Source: Glandiceps talaboti
Taxonomy: Eukaryota > Hemichordata > Enteropneusta > Spengelidae
DNA length: 64,000 nucleotides
NCBI RefSeq assembly: GCF_964340395.1
Contig: NC_135550.1
Location: 9,016,864 to 9,080,863 of the forward strand
Direction: 5' to 3'
A program made the position numbers and the translations under genes. Every line of letters begins with the position of its first letter. Within the stretch, counting starts at the first letter, position 1. Under the pieces are notes generated by a model that saw only the letters and a list, made by a program, of their open reading frames with translations, ran no database searches and was not told where the DNA came from. This document shows positions 35,401-44,859 of the stretch, piece after piece.

Positions 35401-38400
35401 TATATCCAGGCCATAAAGGTTCTTATTATATACCCTATGTAGTGGCACAGAAACATCACTTAAATCACATAACCACACAAAGTAGAGAACCATTATTTGA
35501 TGCTCAAAAAAACGTAAAGATATTTGTGAAAAAATCGAGACCAAATCAGTGAGAGTATGGATGTCAACTAGTTGCCACTTTTTTTTTTTTTGGCAAAGTG
35601 TGCCAGGGTGTGGAAAATTGTTGCCTTGGTTCGATGCACCTGCTCTCTTTTGAATTACATAGGAAGAGATACACGGTATACGATAAAGAAATTTATGGCA
35701 CGGTTATAATGGCATGTATCTCCATGGTGTTACCAAAAGAAATCATGCTAACTATGTGTGCAGTGCTATGTAAATATTTTCAAGTTTTCAGTCAGTGATG
35801 GTTATGCCACAAATTGTAAACTACAACAACATTGTACTCAACCCTTTTTGAGAATTCTGCCAATAAATATAATTGTACAGTCTTAGTTGTAATTATATGC
35901 TTCCTTTACGATAAAGTGAATTTCAACTCATACATGCATGCAGAGAACTACAATATTTCTTTTTTATCAGTTTTTGTAACACAACAACAAATTGTATTGA
36001 TTGACATTTCTTCCCCTTTTGTTTTGCATTGCAGTTATCACATCTTGGCCAATGCTGGACCAAGTCTTGGTTATGAATTCTACACTGCTCCAAAGTTAAC
36101 CTTGGTAGTTCTCAATTCAGTGTTTATCAACCTAGAACATATACCAGACTTCAGACTACGACCCATCATTCATATCCTTTCAATTGGTAACTTTGCAAGT
36201 TTAGATCTAAGAATTTCTGCCAATGTTATTTTCACAAAAATTTTACTTTGTGTGAAATTTTTAGATGCATTTGTTCTCCATTTTGCAATGAAAAGTTAGT
36301 CATAAATGTTAACATCGTACTTGTCTAAACTAAGGGTCAAATTTTCTTTAAAAGTGAAAATATTTTGGAGAAGAAAGCTAAAACATGAGATTGGTTAAAA
36401 TTGACTCCTCATGCTATTTGAGAATAGGTGTTCAGGTTTCATTTCTCATCTTGGGAAATCTTTGAAACATGGAAAAAGTACTACCATGCTGGGCCACATT
36501 AGTGCCCTCACTCAGACAAGGGTCCAGTGCTTTTGTTTTTATAATAACAAAGTTTGTTTTTTGAAAACATTCTGTGTCATGCCCAGCGTATGTCCAAATT
36601 ATTCCAAATATCAACAAATGGTTCATAAACTATTTAGTTGTGTATGATACTATACTTGTTAATGTTCAATTTATAAAGTATATTCCTTAACATTTGGATA
36701 CGTGTATTTCTACGTTCTTTTATTCAGCATTGTCCCAATGAATGCCACTCAACAGTTCTGATTCCTATCTTATCTCATATGTGTTCATTTATGATAAGTA
36801 AACTCATTGCCAAGTGGGATGTTATCCACAAGAGACATGAGGCAAGGTAAGACAACAATTACTTTTGTTTATCGTTACTTTGCCATGCAAGAATTTTGTT
36901 TCTCCCTTTTAAGGAGATGCAGTAAGGTGTAGTAATGTCTAGTTGTGTGATGAATGGTTAGTAAAATGTCAATAGTTATGTGATCCCTATATTGTGTTTT
37001 TGAGTGGTGTCAGTGATGATTGATTAGTTACAACCGTGGCAAGTCAACTATCGACAAGCTATTAACACAGACATAAACTAAAGCTCATATTGTGACATGT
37101 CGATATACACTATCAATTGATGTACATGTAATCACACAGTAGGAGGATGGTGTATCTTAGAGTTCCCCAAGTGTCTGCATGTGTAACCTTATTCAGTATT
37201 TACACTATCTTGATTACAGGGTGATTATATCCACATAGCCAAGGCACCGCTATCACCAATCTGATTAAAATCTGATGTGGTGAAAACTGTCTTTATTTAC
37301 CTCTATGTCCATTGCTTTATGTCGTTTGTTTCGAGTGATCACTACGTTACAAAACAAACGACACAAAGAGATGGACATAGAGGTAAATAAAGACATCTAG
37401 CCGCTTTCACCACATCAGATTTTAATCCGATTGCGCTATCACCTAAATGTTAATCTACCACAATCTACAACAATATAATTTTAGTTAATAAGTCTATCTA
37501 GGTTGTTTTCCACTGCCAGTTCACTATTTTTCTACAATTAATATTTTCAGTGGTGCAAGTGAAGATGCTGAAGATGATCTTGAATCTCAAGAAGTTCTTG
37601 AAGACCAAGTGACCAGATTATTAACCAGGGATTACATGGATTTAGTGGGTATGTGACAATCTTTACAGTTAGCTATTATCTAGTAGACCTTATACAGGCA
37701 TTGTATTTGTTTGTGCTGGCATGGTGTCAATTTAATAATCATGTGATCCACATGAATGGAATCGATACCAGTCTTCCAAATGATAACAGTTTTACCCCAT
37801 ATAAAGCCAAAAAACAAACATTTCACCAAATGCAGCTCATAACTCTTAATATTCTCAAACCCTGCTTAAAGGGATGATTTTCAATCCCAGGTCAGTGTCT
37901 CGACACTTCCAACATGTATCACACCAACATTTTCATGAATATAGCCCCCAGAATACAACTAAAATACAGTGACAGATTTCTATCCAGTATATTCATAATA
38001 TCCTACTAGTCCAACATTAGGACATAAAAAATCAGTAATACTCTCTAAAATGACAGTTTCATAGGCACTCTTTGATCTCTGTGAGTGTGTTATAACGGTC
38101 AAAGTCATCTAGCATAACAAGCATTAGCCTGGAATCCATGCAGATTGGATTTTTACATTTTTTTCTTTCCAATCATTGGTAAAATCCAATGGATTCCAGA
38201 CTAAACAAGCTTGATCTTAATCCCGAGTGCGAATACACAGGCTACTGTCTTCTATCACCCTTCAGCCAAGACTAGTTTGTCAGTGTCTGCTCCTCTGTAT
38301 TGTCATTTATAAACCTTGTAACTTGTTACATCTATTCCAGCTGTGATGTTTAAGATGGGCAGGACGGCTGAGAGTTCTTCTTCCATGGAGATGGGAGATG

Positions 38401-41400
38401 AAGAAGCGGAAACCGTGGTTACACTCAACGATGACAAGGCCAGCATTAGTGAGCTGGGTAAATGTCTACTGGAAGACCAGGTATGATAAATATTATTATG
38501 ATATTGAAGGATATTTCTCATCACTGGTGGAGTGAAGATACTCCTTATGTGATTTTATCCATCATAGTACAGTATTAAACAGGATGAAATTTTGATCACT
38601 TTAGGGCATTGATGTTAGCATATAGACCCAAACATAATTTGATTGGATTTATTGACCCTATTATGTGTATGTATACACAAATATATTTACCCACAGGTGA
38701 TTCAATACTGTTCAGGTTGTATGATATTATGAGTATTTATTTATTATATCAAACAAAACTGGTTTTTTTAAAAGATGTTCAAGTTGCAGCTAGTGCAGCT
38801 TTAAGGGATGTGTTCACAATGATACTGATTCTATCTAGCTACCTTACTAGTATCTTATCTAATCATAAAGTTATCAGTCCATAAAAACGTTGTTCAAGCA
38901 ACCCCCCAGTTAGTCTAGCTGCTAGACCTTGGTTCTTCTGATACAATACGACACACGACTGAACAACACTATCGAGGATGGAACATCTGAGCAAGCCCTC
39001 ACTGCGAACTTAGTTCAGTTATCGTATCGGAAGAAAGCCCGAACGTCTAGCAGCAAGACTACCCAACAGTGTACACCCATGCCTCCTTGAATTTTGCCAA
39101 TCCAGGTACAGTACTAACATCCTAATGTGTAATGAGACCTATCAAGTTAACTCTAAATTAAGACTCATGAACCCATCTATCATAGATTTTATTTATTTTT
39201 ATTTATTTATTTATAAATCAACATCTGACAGGCACAAAATGCACACTCTAGCACGCCGATAAACAAAAATACATGAAAACATGATATATAACATAAACAC
39301 ATATAAACACTACTAGGATACAAAAACGATCAATTTGTCACTGTTAAAAATCGTTATTCTGATGTCTGCTTTGAAAGAGTTAGTGTTGTTCTTAAAAATA
39401 TCAATATGATAATTTACATCGACAATATCAAGAAAATAGCCTTGAGATCTTGTAAGAACAACAACATAGATATAAGATGATATTGGAAATATATGTTGTC
39501 AAGATAATTTAAAACTTTTTTTAAACACATTAAAAATCTCTTTCAACTAAGATGATTGAAGACATTTGTATGATCTGCTAGAAATATGGATGATGGAAAT
39601 CAGTCCTACAAACGGAAATATACTATAGATGAAATTCTCCATGAAATCTTCAGAATGATTCTTGGGTTAATATAATATGCCTGTGAAAGTTTTTACCCAA
39701 TGATAAATATCTACCTAATGAATGTAATCATTGTTTTTTCTTGTACTTGTAGAGTTTATGTCAAACATTGTTGTTGTCTATGTTTTCTGCACTCTCCTGG
39801 GCTGACACAACAACCTGTATGAAAGCAGTCAATATATGCAAATTATTATTACCTCAGGTAAGAATACGCCCAATATATATATATATATATAATCCAATGT
39901 TATCAGTTGTGAGACTTCAGTAGTGGAAATCAAGGAAAATATCAGTAACCTAGGTGGCCTTGTCACTATGAGTTGATAGACCAGTTGTGACAAGACATTT
40001 GTGTCACAAGTATTTTTCCAGCTGAGTTAAGAAAAATATATTGCAGAATGATATAATTTGAACTGTGCAAGTTTTATGAAAATCAAGTGACGAAAATAAT
40101 GGAAATGGTAAATATTTCACTCATATTTTGAATACCACAAAACCACTGATGAAAAGATGTGTTGTCATGATGCAGAACAGCCAGTACTTTCTGTTCAAAC
40201 ATGTACAATTCAGTTTGCAAATAGTATAATACAAACAAATCTCAAACAACCTTTTCGATGTCACACTATGTTTATTTTGTGCATTTGATATTGATTATAA
40301 AGTTTATTTAGTAAACTAAGAAATACACAATGATTTATGTTTCACGTTTTGCTGTTGTTTATTTCATTTCCAAGGTAATTTCGAAACCTTTACAACCTGA
40401 TGAGGCGGGTCAGTTATTGATCATGATTTTACGTGGTTTACAAGTTCATGGCCAGCATGACACCTGCCAATCAGCTCTTGTTGGCCTAGCATATGAAGCA
40501 TATGATGGAATGGTAAGTCTTTTTATGAATGTGATTCTAAATATTTAGTCTACACTCACATGTCTGGTAAGTCAAGCCTGGTTTAAGTCAGAAGTATAAA
40601 GCTCTGATAAAATTGACCTGGTGAAGTCCACAGAATTTGATGGCATTTCTGGTTCCAAGTTAATGATAGAAGTATCAGAAAAAGTATACGGTACATCTTT
40701 TTGTTGCCATTCAGAGAGAAATGGCTACAGTATGCAAGGTTCTAACTAACAATTAGTAGACTCCTTTTAAGATGCTTTAACCATTCAACCATCATGACCC
40801 TACATTGTACAACCAGCAGTGTACAGATTACAAGTCAGTCACTCTAACCATTCAACCATAATGACTCCACAACCAGCAGTGTACAGATTACAAGCCAACC
40901 ACTCTAACCATTCAACCATCATGACTATACTATCAGCAATGTACAGATTACAAGTCAGTCACTCTAACCATTCAACCATCATAACTCTACAACCAGCAGT
41001 GTACTGATTACAAACCAGCCACTCTGTTGAACCATCATGACTCCATATTTATTTCTGTGATAATCATAGTTGATAAACAGACACCATTGTCTTTTCTTCC
41101 ATACAGAGACCACAGCATAGTGAGATAACCTCAATACTACAACAAATACCAGGATGTACTGATGATGCAATCCACAAGTTTGATGACAGGTTTATCTTTA
41201 TGACTACACCTTGTAAACCAGCAGGAGAAAAGAAGAGAAAAGACTCTTTTAAGAAACTTATCTCAGGGGTTATCGGGGTAAGTATGGAGATTTTCAACTT
41301 ATCTTTGGGGATTAGTGGGCGGGATAAGTGTGGGGGTTTTTAATTGTTTCGTGTAAGTGGGGAGGTTTTAAAACTTATCTTTGGGGGTTAGTGGGGTAAA

Positions 41401-41979
41401 TGTGGAAGTTTTAAATTTACCTCACGTTAGAGGGGTAAGTGGGGATGTTCTAAAGTTATCGTTGGGGGTTAGTGGGTTAAAGTGGGGTAAGTGTGGAGAT
41501 TTTAAACTTACCTCGGGATTAGCGTAGAAATTTTTCTCATGGGTTACCATGGTAAGTATGGAGGTTTAACATTCATCTCGTGTTATGTGGGTAAGTGTAG
41601 CAGTTTGAAATATATCTTGGGTGTTTATCGTAGTCTTGTAACAAGACCTTGAATCTGTACTCAAAGGTTGGCAAACAAAACCCAAGGATGACAGTATCAC
41701 AGATGTGCAGCTCTCAGCTTCAGGGATGTTACCATGGATACTAAATACAGAGCCACTTATCAAGTTATGCTATGTACATCATGTTATGTAAACATGCCAT
41801 TATTAAGAAATGTCTTCTTTCATTTTATCTGCCAGCAACCACTGGGACATCAATTCAAGAGAGAAGTTCACATTCGTAATCTTCCGACTTTGTTCAAACC
41901 ATCAAAGAAAAAACCACCGCTACCTCTAGACACACCATCAGCTGACATTGGACTCGTGGCTCTCTTCAGTGATGACTGA
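17300..41979 (+). CDS. XPO5: Exportin-5, complete, 29 coding exons
   Basis: Exons: 17300-17389, 19070-19191, 20398-20470, 21235-21372, 21782-21964, 22429-22461, 23323-23508, 23940-24016, 24475-24574, 25391-25603, 26135-26225, 27443-27556, 28378-28535, 29130-29225, 29740-29781, 30828-30917, 31919-32118, 32746-32911, 33892-34007, 34366-34466, 35008-35110, 36035-36194, 36728-36846, 37551-37648, 38341-38480, 39753-39857, 40375-40512, 41107-41277, 41836-41979. They sum to 3567 nt, 1188 aa (human 1204), and all phases close. Diagnostic matches to human XPO5 include RHFGLQLLEH, KREWPQHWP, DFDSDEEFN, RNPC, RLRPI, QVHGQHD and KREVHIRNLPTLF. Exportin-5 is a HEAT-repeat karyopherin that, with RanGTP, carries pre-miRNA hairpins, tRNA and other double-stranded RNAs out of the nucleus. 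Exon 6 is a 33-nt microexon. Intron 22 is GC-AG. Introns are rich in foldback elements and satellites. Confidence 0.97.
17615..18330. repeat. Two copies of a GACAAGCGCTTGTCAC motif in XPO5 intron 1
   Basis: A block of about 50 bp with GCGCTTGTCAC, AGAACAATATGCTGCTGACA and AGCG/AGAGC occurs at 17615-17665 and 18278-18330 in the same orientation. The core is itself a palindrome (TGACAAGCGCTTGTCA). The intervening 600 bp shows no similarity I can see. Confidence 0.6.
18619..19017. mobile_element. MITE-like element with CACCGGTG-containing inverted ends, XPO5 intron 1
   Basis: GAAAAAACACCGGTGCATTT plus GCTTG at the left is matched inverted at the right end (AAATGCACCGGTGTTTTTTC). Similarity continues imperfectly for about 65 bp, including TTTATGCAAA. 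A 22-bp hairpin (AGACCCTACGCGTGTAGGGT) sits in the middle near 18865. The right end is only 52 bp before exon 2, so the branch point and polypyrimidine tract of exon 2 lie between element and exon. Confidence 0.65.
20049..20333. repeat. Minisatellite, about 41-bp unit x 7, XPO5 intron 2
   Basis: The unit GGGCTACATCAAACACCCTT plus GGTAGATGCATGTACCCTAA repeats seven times, with small changes between copies (GTGGGC versus AAGGGC). It ends about 65 bp before exon 3. Units are contiguous without spacers. Confidence 0.9.
20600..20735 (+). repeat. Dispersed repeat copy 1 (XPO5 intron 3)
   Basis: It shares CACTGTTGTATCAACATGTT, TAGTTTTAGTTTGTGTCTAT and a following TAGAA...CTCA..TACCA string with 28945-29060. 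The core around TTGTATCAACATGTTG is palindromic. Function unknown. Confidence 0.6.
21477..21635. repeat. (CATA)n, (GCAT)n and (CAGA)n microsatellite, XPO5 intron 4
   Basis: About 90 bp of CATA repeats followed by GCATGCATGCACACATG and then CAGA repeats. Long ORFs in several frames here are satellite artefacts. Confidence 0.95.
22078..22190. repeat. Two-copy tandem repeat, about 53 bp, XPO5 intron 5
   Basis: GTGGTCAGCTGTAACTATGG and AATTTGTCATTCTGATGAG occur twice in a row with few changes, starting near 22081 and 22134. Confidence 0.8.
23737..23900. mobile_element. Foldback element, XPO5 intron 7
   Basis: The left arm (AACAAAAACTAATTTCACCA, ATGAACAGTGCAATAAATA, CAGAGTGT) and the right arm (ACACTCTGATTATTTTATTG, CACTGTTGATTGATGAAATT, AAGTTTTTGTT) are inverted copies. 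They leave a loop of about 65 bp. It ends 40 bp before exon 8. Confidence 0.75.
24655..25225. mobile_element. Inverted-repeat element with flanking 38-bp direct subrepeats, XPO5 intron 9
   Basis: 24786-24842 (GGGGGCGCTTCTATGAGACC ... CCACATTCCAA) is matched inverted at 25046-25112 (TTGGAATGTGG ... GGTCTCGTAGAAGCACCCCC). Outside these arms, on both sides and in the same orientation, a motif like GGACTATGGGATTGCAAAGT plus GAGCATGCTCAGATG recurs four to five times. The layout resembles a non-autonomous DNA element with subterminal repeats. There is no transposase frame. A 125-codon ORF at 24539-24916 runs from the true exon 9 into this element by chance. Confidence 0.6.
25865..25958 (+). repeat. 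Short palindromic repeat (TGAGGGCGCC family), copy 1
   Basis: One arm has TGTGTCACTCTGCCCTCA and the other TGTGAGGGCGCCCTAACATA, closing a hairpin with GACTTACAGACT at the end. Further copies are at 32495-32597 and, in tandem, 45463-45672. Lies in XPO5 intron 10. Confidence 0.65.
26310..26822. repeat. (TATG)n tetranucleotide satellite, 510 bp, XPO5 intron 11
   Basis: TATG units with interspersed GCATG variants; TG-rich sequence continues to about 27080. It generates ORFs of 120-220 codons on both strands (Tyr-Met/Val-Cys and Ile-His-Thr repeats) that are not genes. Confidence 0.98.
27624..27983. mobile_element. Palindromic MITE family F1, copy 1 (XPO5 intron 12)
   Basis: A near-perfect palindrome of about 300 bp. 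The outer parts are TGTTACAAACAGGGGAAGTA / TTTACTTTCCCCGTTTGTAA. The inner parts are CAGAGACTTGTATTACATTT and AAGAACAGTTTTATGGCC, with exact complements on the other arm, around a 35-bp loop. Similarity extends outward to ACAACCAG / CTGGTTGT. Copies 2 and 3 are at 33126-33440 and 47884-48235. No coding capacity. Confidence 0.85.
28945..29060 (+). repeat. Dispersed repeat copy 2 (XPO5 intron 13)
   Basis: Partner of 20600-20735: shares CATTGTTGTATCAACATGTT, ATAGTTTTAGTTTGTGTCTA and ACCAAAGTAATA. It ends about 70 bp before exon 14. Confidence 0.6.
29246..29482. repeat. (CA)n, (CATA)n and (CAGA)n microsatellites, XPO5 intron 14
   Basis: A (CA)n tract at 29246-29325 is followed by CAGA repeats, CATA repeats (29385-29440) and CAGA repeats again. 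The satellite starts only about 20 bp after the exon 14 donor. Confidence 0.95.
30339..30672. mobile_element. Foldback MITE with AAAGTGACCATATGG ends, XPO5 intron 15
   Basis: The arms are inverted copies for about 130 bp each. AAAGTGACCATATGG opens the left and CCATATGGTCACTTT closes the right. Inside, both hold AACAACTCTA, a CTTGGAAAAAGAAAG string and CATTGACAA. The left terminal motif resembles that of the 361-559 element (GTGACC), so they may be related. Confidence 0.8.
31097..31585. repeat. (CACAT)n pentanucleotide satellite, XPO5 intron 16
   Basis: About 490 bp of ATCAC/ATTAC pentamers, ending in a cleaner ATTAC run. ORFs of 92-175 codons here are repeat artefacts rich in His, Ile, Thr and Ser. 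Confidence 0.97.
32495..32597 (+). repeat. Short palindromic repeat (TGAGGGCGCC family), copy 2
   Basis: GTAGACTGTAAGATATGT opens it, a GCTCTGGCCTCACC arm follows, then GTGTGAGGGCGCCCCGTCAC and TGCAGTCTACAG close it. In XPO5 intron 17. Confidence 0.6.
33126..33440. mobile_element. Palindromic MITE family F1, copy 2 (XPO5 intron 18)
   Basis: Same inner palindrome as copy 1 (AGAGACTTGTATTACATTCA, AAGAACAGTTTTATGGCC and complements), and same outer GTAAACAACTGAATTGGATT. The left end keeps ACAACTGCCGACATCAGACT, shared with the right end of copy 3, but lacks the GTTACAAACAG piece, so it has a small internal deletion. Confidence 0.85.
33816..33906 (+). repeat. 51-bp tandem duplication of the 3' splice site of XPO5 exon 19
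   Basis: The string TTCAT(A/T)TACAG|GATGCCAGACAAGGT occurs twice, with the AG|GATGCC joint ending at 33840 and again at 33891. The second joint is the one that gives the correct phase and reading (DARQGGFITG). The first copy is followed by GTAATTT, so a 13-nt decoy exon is bounded by AG and GT just upstream of the real exon. Confidence 0.85.
37248..37443. mobile_element. Foldback MITE with 10-bp target-site duplication, XPO5 intron 23
   Basis: CGCTATCACC stands directly repeated on both sides (37248-37257 and 37434-37443). Between them is a 176-bp palindrome: AATCTGATTAAAATCTGATG and TTTATTTACCTCTATGTCCA on the left with close complements on the right, around a loop containing GAGTGATCACT. 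A 9-11-bp duplication is typical of Mutator-like elements, so a MULE-derived MITE is likely. Confidence 0.8.
38117..38212. repeat. Small hairpin repeat, XPO5 intron 24
   Basis: ACAAGCATTAGCCTGGAATC is matched inverted by GATTCCAGACTAAACAAGC. The inner parts TTGGATTTT / AAAATCCAA also pair, around a T-rich loop. The folded length of about 96 nt is pre-miRNA-like, but the same shape fits a tiny MITE. Confidence 0.6.
38640..38815 (+). repeat. Dispersed repeat with GTTGCAGCTAGTGCAGCTTT end, XPO5 intron 25
   Basis: ATGTGTATGTATACACAAAT, ACTGTTCAGGTTGTATGAT and the terminal GTTGCAGCTAGTGCAGCTTT occur in reverse complement at 42130-42300. The terminal motif recurs, diverged, at about 42615-42645. 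Confidence 0.65.
38908..39065. mobile_element. Foldback element, XPO5 intron 25
   Basis: The left arm (TAGTCTAGCTGCTAGAC, TTCTTCTGATACAATACGA, GACTGAAC) and the right arm (GTTCAGTTATCGTATCGGAA, GAAAG, GTCTAGCAGCAAGACTA) are inverted copies of about 55 bp around a 50-bp loop. Confidence 0.7.
39185..39700 (-). repeat. Possible retrotransposon tail, minus strand, XPO5 intron 25
   Basis: Read on the minus strand, an AT-rich stretch of about 450 bp ends with TGTGCCTGTCAGATGTTGAT and then an (AATA)n simple tail near 39190-39225. This layout is typical of LINE or SINE 3' ends. No RT motif is visible. Low confidence. Confidence 0.3.
40770..41045. repeat. Minisatellite, about 60-bp unit x 4-5, XPO5 intron 27
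   Basis: The unit contains CTAACCATTCAACCATCATG, ACTCCACAACCAGCAGTGTA and CAGATTACAAGTCAGTCAC. Four full copies plus a partial one lie in a row, ending about 60 bp before exon 28. Confidence 0.9.
41255..41640 (+). repeat. Minisatellite built from the exon-28 end and its splice donor, XPO5
   Basis: The last codons of exon 28 and the following donor (AAACTTATCTCAGGGGTTAT then CGGGGTAAGTATGGAG) are the first unit of a degenerate tandem array of about eight units of 38-50 bp. Later units keep AAACTTATCTTTGGGGGTTA, GTGGGGTAA(G/A)TGTGG and GTTTTAAA. At least five units still carry GTAAGT-type donors. Only the first gives a phase-correct joint to exon 29. Confidence 0.85.
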
Positions 41980-42001
41980 AAGAAAATTCATTTTCCTGTA
42001 G

Positions 42002-42007
42002 AATAAA
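42002..42007 (+). terminator. Polyadenylation signal AATAAA of XPO5
   Basis: The first AATAAA after the stop codon, 23 nt downstream, followed by GTTTTGG. If used, the 3' UTR would be very short; another AATAAA occurs near 42270. Confidence 0.5.
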
Positions 42008-42129
42008 GTTTTGGAACCTACAAACACTGCCCTCTAGTGACCAGACAAAAGATATTTTCCCTTGTCCCTGGATAGTTGTCGGATTTAGAAACAATATTAC
42101 CACACTGAGATTTCTTAATTCAAATATGC

Positions 42130-42300
42130 AAATATTAAAGCTGCACTAGCTGCAACTGGTAAAAAATGTTTTAATGTTTTGTTAGGTACAGTAACTGACT
42201 CGTAATATCATACACGCTGAACAGTATCACATCATCTGTGGATGAACATATCTTTTGTAGCTGTATACACAATAAATCAAATCAGTTGATTTTGGGGTCC
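42130..42300 (-). repeat. Dispersed repeat, inverted partner of 38640-38815
   Basis: It opens with AAAGCTGCACTAGCTGCAAC and continues with ATATCATACACGCTGAACAG and GTATACACAATAAATC, the reverse complement of the intron-25 copy. Sequence after 42290 (GGGGTCCAGACCCAAAAACA) also matches in inverted form the ATAGACCCAAAC start of the other copy. Confidence 0.6.
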
Positions 42301-44859
42301 AGACCCAAAAACAGCGCCCTCAACGGCGACAATGATTGCCACCTGTTTCAGTACTAATATTGTCCACTGATTAACATATGCAATGTCTAATTATTGGTAC
42401 TTTAACAATTCTCAGTGAAAATATTGTCTGATCTAAAAATGATATTCCAGTTACAACTAACACGGTGACAGATTTAAAAACGAGCTTTCATTCAAGATTT
42501 AAACTTGCCACTACACTACCTACAGATAATACTGGTCACTAATTAACAGCTACAATCTCTTTTCATAAGTAATTGACCAATTTTTAGTGAATACGGCGTT
42601 GGTTATTTGAAGAAGGAAAATTCCCCAGTTGCAGCTTAGTGCATGTTTAAAGTGAAAAAAACTGAAAATGTTGAGTGGTGTAAGGGATACTACAAATACA
42701 ACTTATCTTTGGATTTGTTTAGAGTACATTGACCCGTAACCTACGAACAGTTTGTCAGGTCACTCATTTCAATAGATTTTAATATAGACTTTGATAACTT
42801 ATAGCTTTATCAATAGTTGGGAATCAAAACCAAAATTCAGCTGACTTTCAAAATCTTGAAAAAAAAAAAACTTTTGAAGTTTTTTAATGACAAGCATGCA
42901 TAATTTATTGGGTGACACCACCTTAAAGATGTCTGAAAATGCAAACTTTATGTTTTAAATGTACACAATGAAAGCTTTAGTGAATTTAAGTTTTATGTCC
43001 ATTTCAAGTACGGATAATGAAAACTTGGATCAACTTGACACTAGTTAGTTGCAGGTAGTTATGGTGATACTGCCCTCTACAGGTCTTTTTCAACTTCTTA
43101 CTGTGCTGATAAACTATTTCCAAATATTCACCTATGCACACATCCTAGTACAATTTACAATTTTCTTTCTTTGCTTAGAGGACCGACATGTCATACCTCG
43201 TGCTGTTGTCTAGATGTGATGCTAGGAGCAATCAGTTTTGAAAATATAGAAAATGTATGGTCAGAAAGATATGAAGTTGAATGTATGAAGTCAGTTGGTC
43301 TGAATTTTTGTGGAATGGAACTCGTTTGTGTTTTCATGGAGGTACCATAGTAGAACACCACTTAAGTAATAAGTACCAGGGTATATCCTTTGTCAATTTC
43401 ACAGTGAAATGAACATTTCAAATCAAACCATAAATTATTGAGTATATTCACATATTTCATCAAGTGGCTGGGACTGGCAACATTAAAATATGGGCAACAA
43501 GAGAGTGAGTGTTCTTTTGCATTTAATGCTGAAATATATTTCCCTGGTTACCACCTGAAACCTTAGATATAGTATCATAACTAGGCAAAGCCCATAAGCT
43601 TGCACAGGGTAGATTCATTTGTGACTGGCTGCATCACGTTGTAGATAGCGCCCTCCTCATGGAGAATGCGCATAGTATATAGAATGTGCATGCGTAGTCA
43701 TTGCACTGCAATGCATCCTTGGGCAAAACCACCAAAATACCATTGCATAGTATATTGAACACACATGCGTACTAGTCATTGAGCCACTGCATGAGCTAAT
43801 AAACCATTTTACCTGTCAAACAGAAAAAAATGGGATTGTATGTTTTTTAGCTAAGCACGGCTAGCCATACAAAGAAATAAAGTTGAAACTTTAAATACAA
43901 ATCTCAACCAGAAATGTGATGTTTCATACTTTTTAGCAGCAAAATTCAAGTTGAAAATGATGCAGAGGTTTGACATTTCTCTATCGGATCAGGTCTGTAG
44001 TAAATTCTATTTTGTTTGAGTAAATATAACTTTAATACAATGTATACAATGTAATATACACAAAGCTTTCTTAGCCATTCCAAGCTTACAGATATGGACT
44101 TTATAGTGATACACAGAATAATTTATCTCTTCTAGCTATTCCCTCATAGTCTACATGTAGACTTGAACGACTATCGCCAATACATTTCTGCTATCCTGAC
44201 GTTTTATTTTCGCCATCTCCAAATCTACTCTGACGATCATTCAGAGCTCTAGACTCAAATGGCATTCCTATATAAAGCATGATTGGTTGAATACATAATT
44301 AGACATTTAAATCGTGCAATCAAGTCATGTGATGAATCCATAATTAGGTATCGTCATAAGAATGCGACCTCGCTCTTATTACGTACCTCGTATTCTATTC
44401 AAATGTAGACAAATATTTTCACACACTCTGTGTGTGTGGTGGGGTGTGGCTTCTTCTGGGGAGGACGAAATTCAAAATCAAAATATCATTTAGGATAGCA
44501 AATTGAGTGTTAGCGCTAGTTATTTTAGTCTATATGTAGGCTAATTCCCTCATGAAACATATATACATATTTGATTCACATCATGCCAACAGTTCATCAC
44601 ATACACACAGTAGTAAAAAACACCAGTTTCAAAAAAAAATTTATAGAATCTCTTTAATGCATGAGCACAGATTGCAGCAGTCAACAACCCAATAAATATA
44701 TTAAACAGAAATAAAATATTAAATTATAAATTCTGTTTGAATTGCAAAGCATTAATAAAACATACTGATAAATACATATTGTACATATATTTTACATTTA
44801 TTGATTTACATGTAGAACATGTTATATTTAATTGTAGGGCAAATATCCAGAACTCAAAA

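Noticed and set aside
36180-36187. GT donor GGTAAC for XPO5 exon 22
   Set aside because: It gives phase 1 while exon 23 needs phase 0 (otherwise a stop follows within a few codons); the GC donor at 36195 fits phase and homology.
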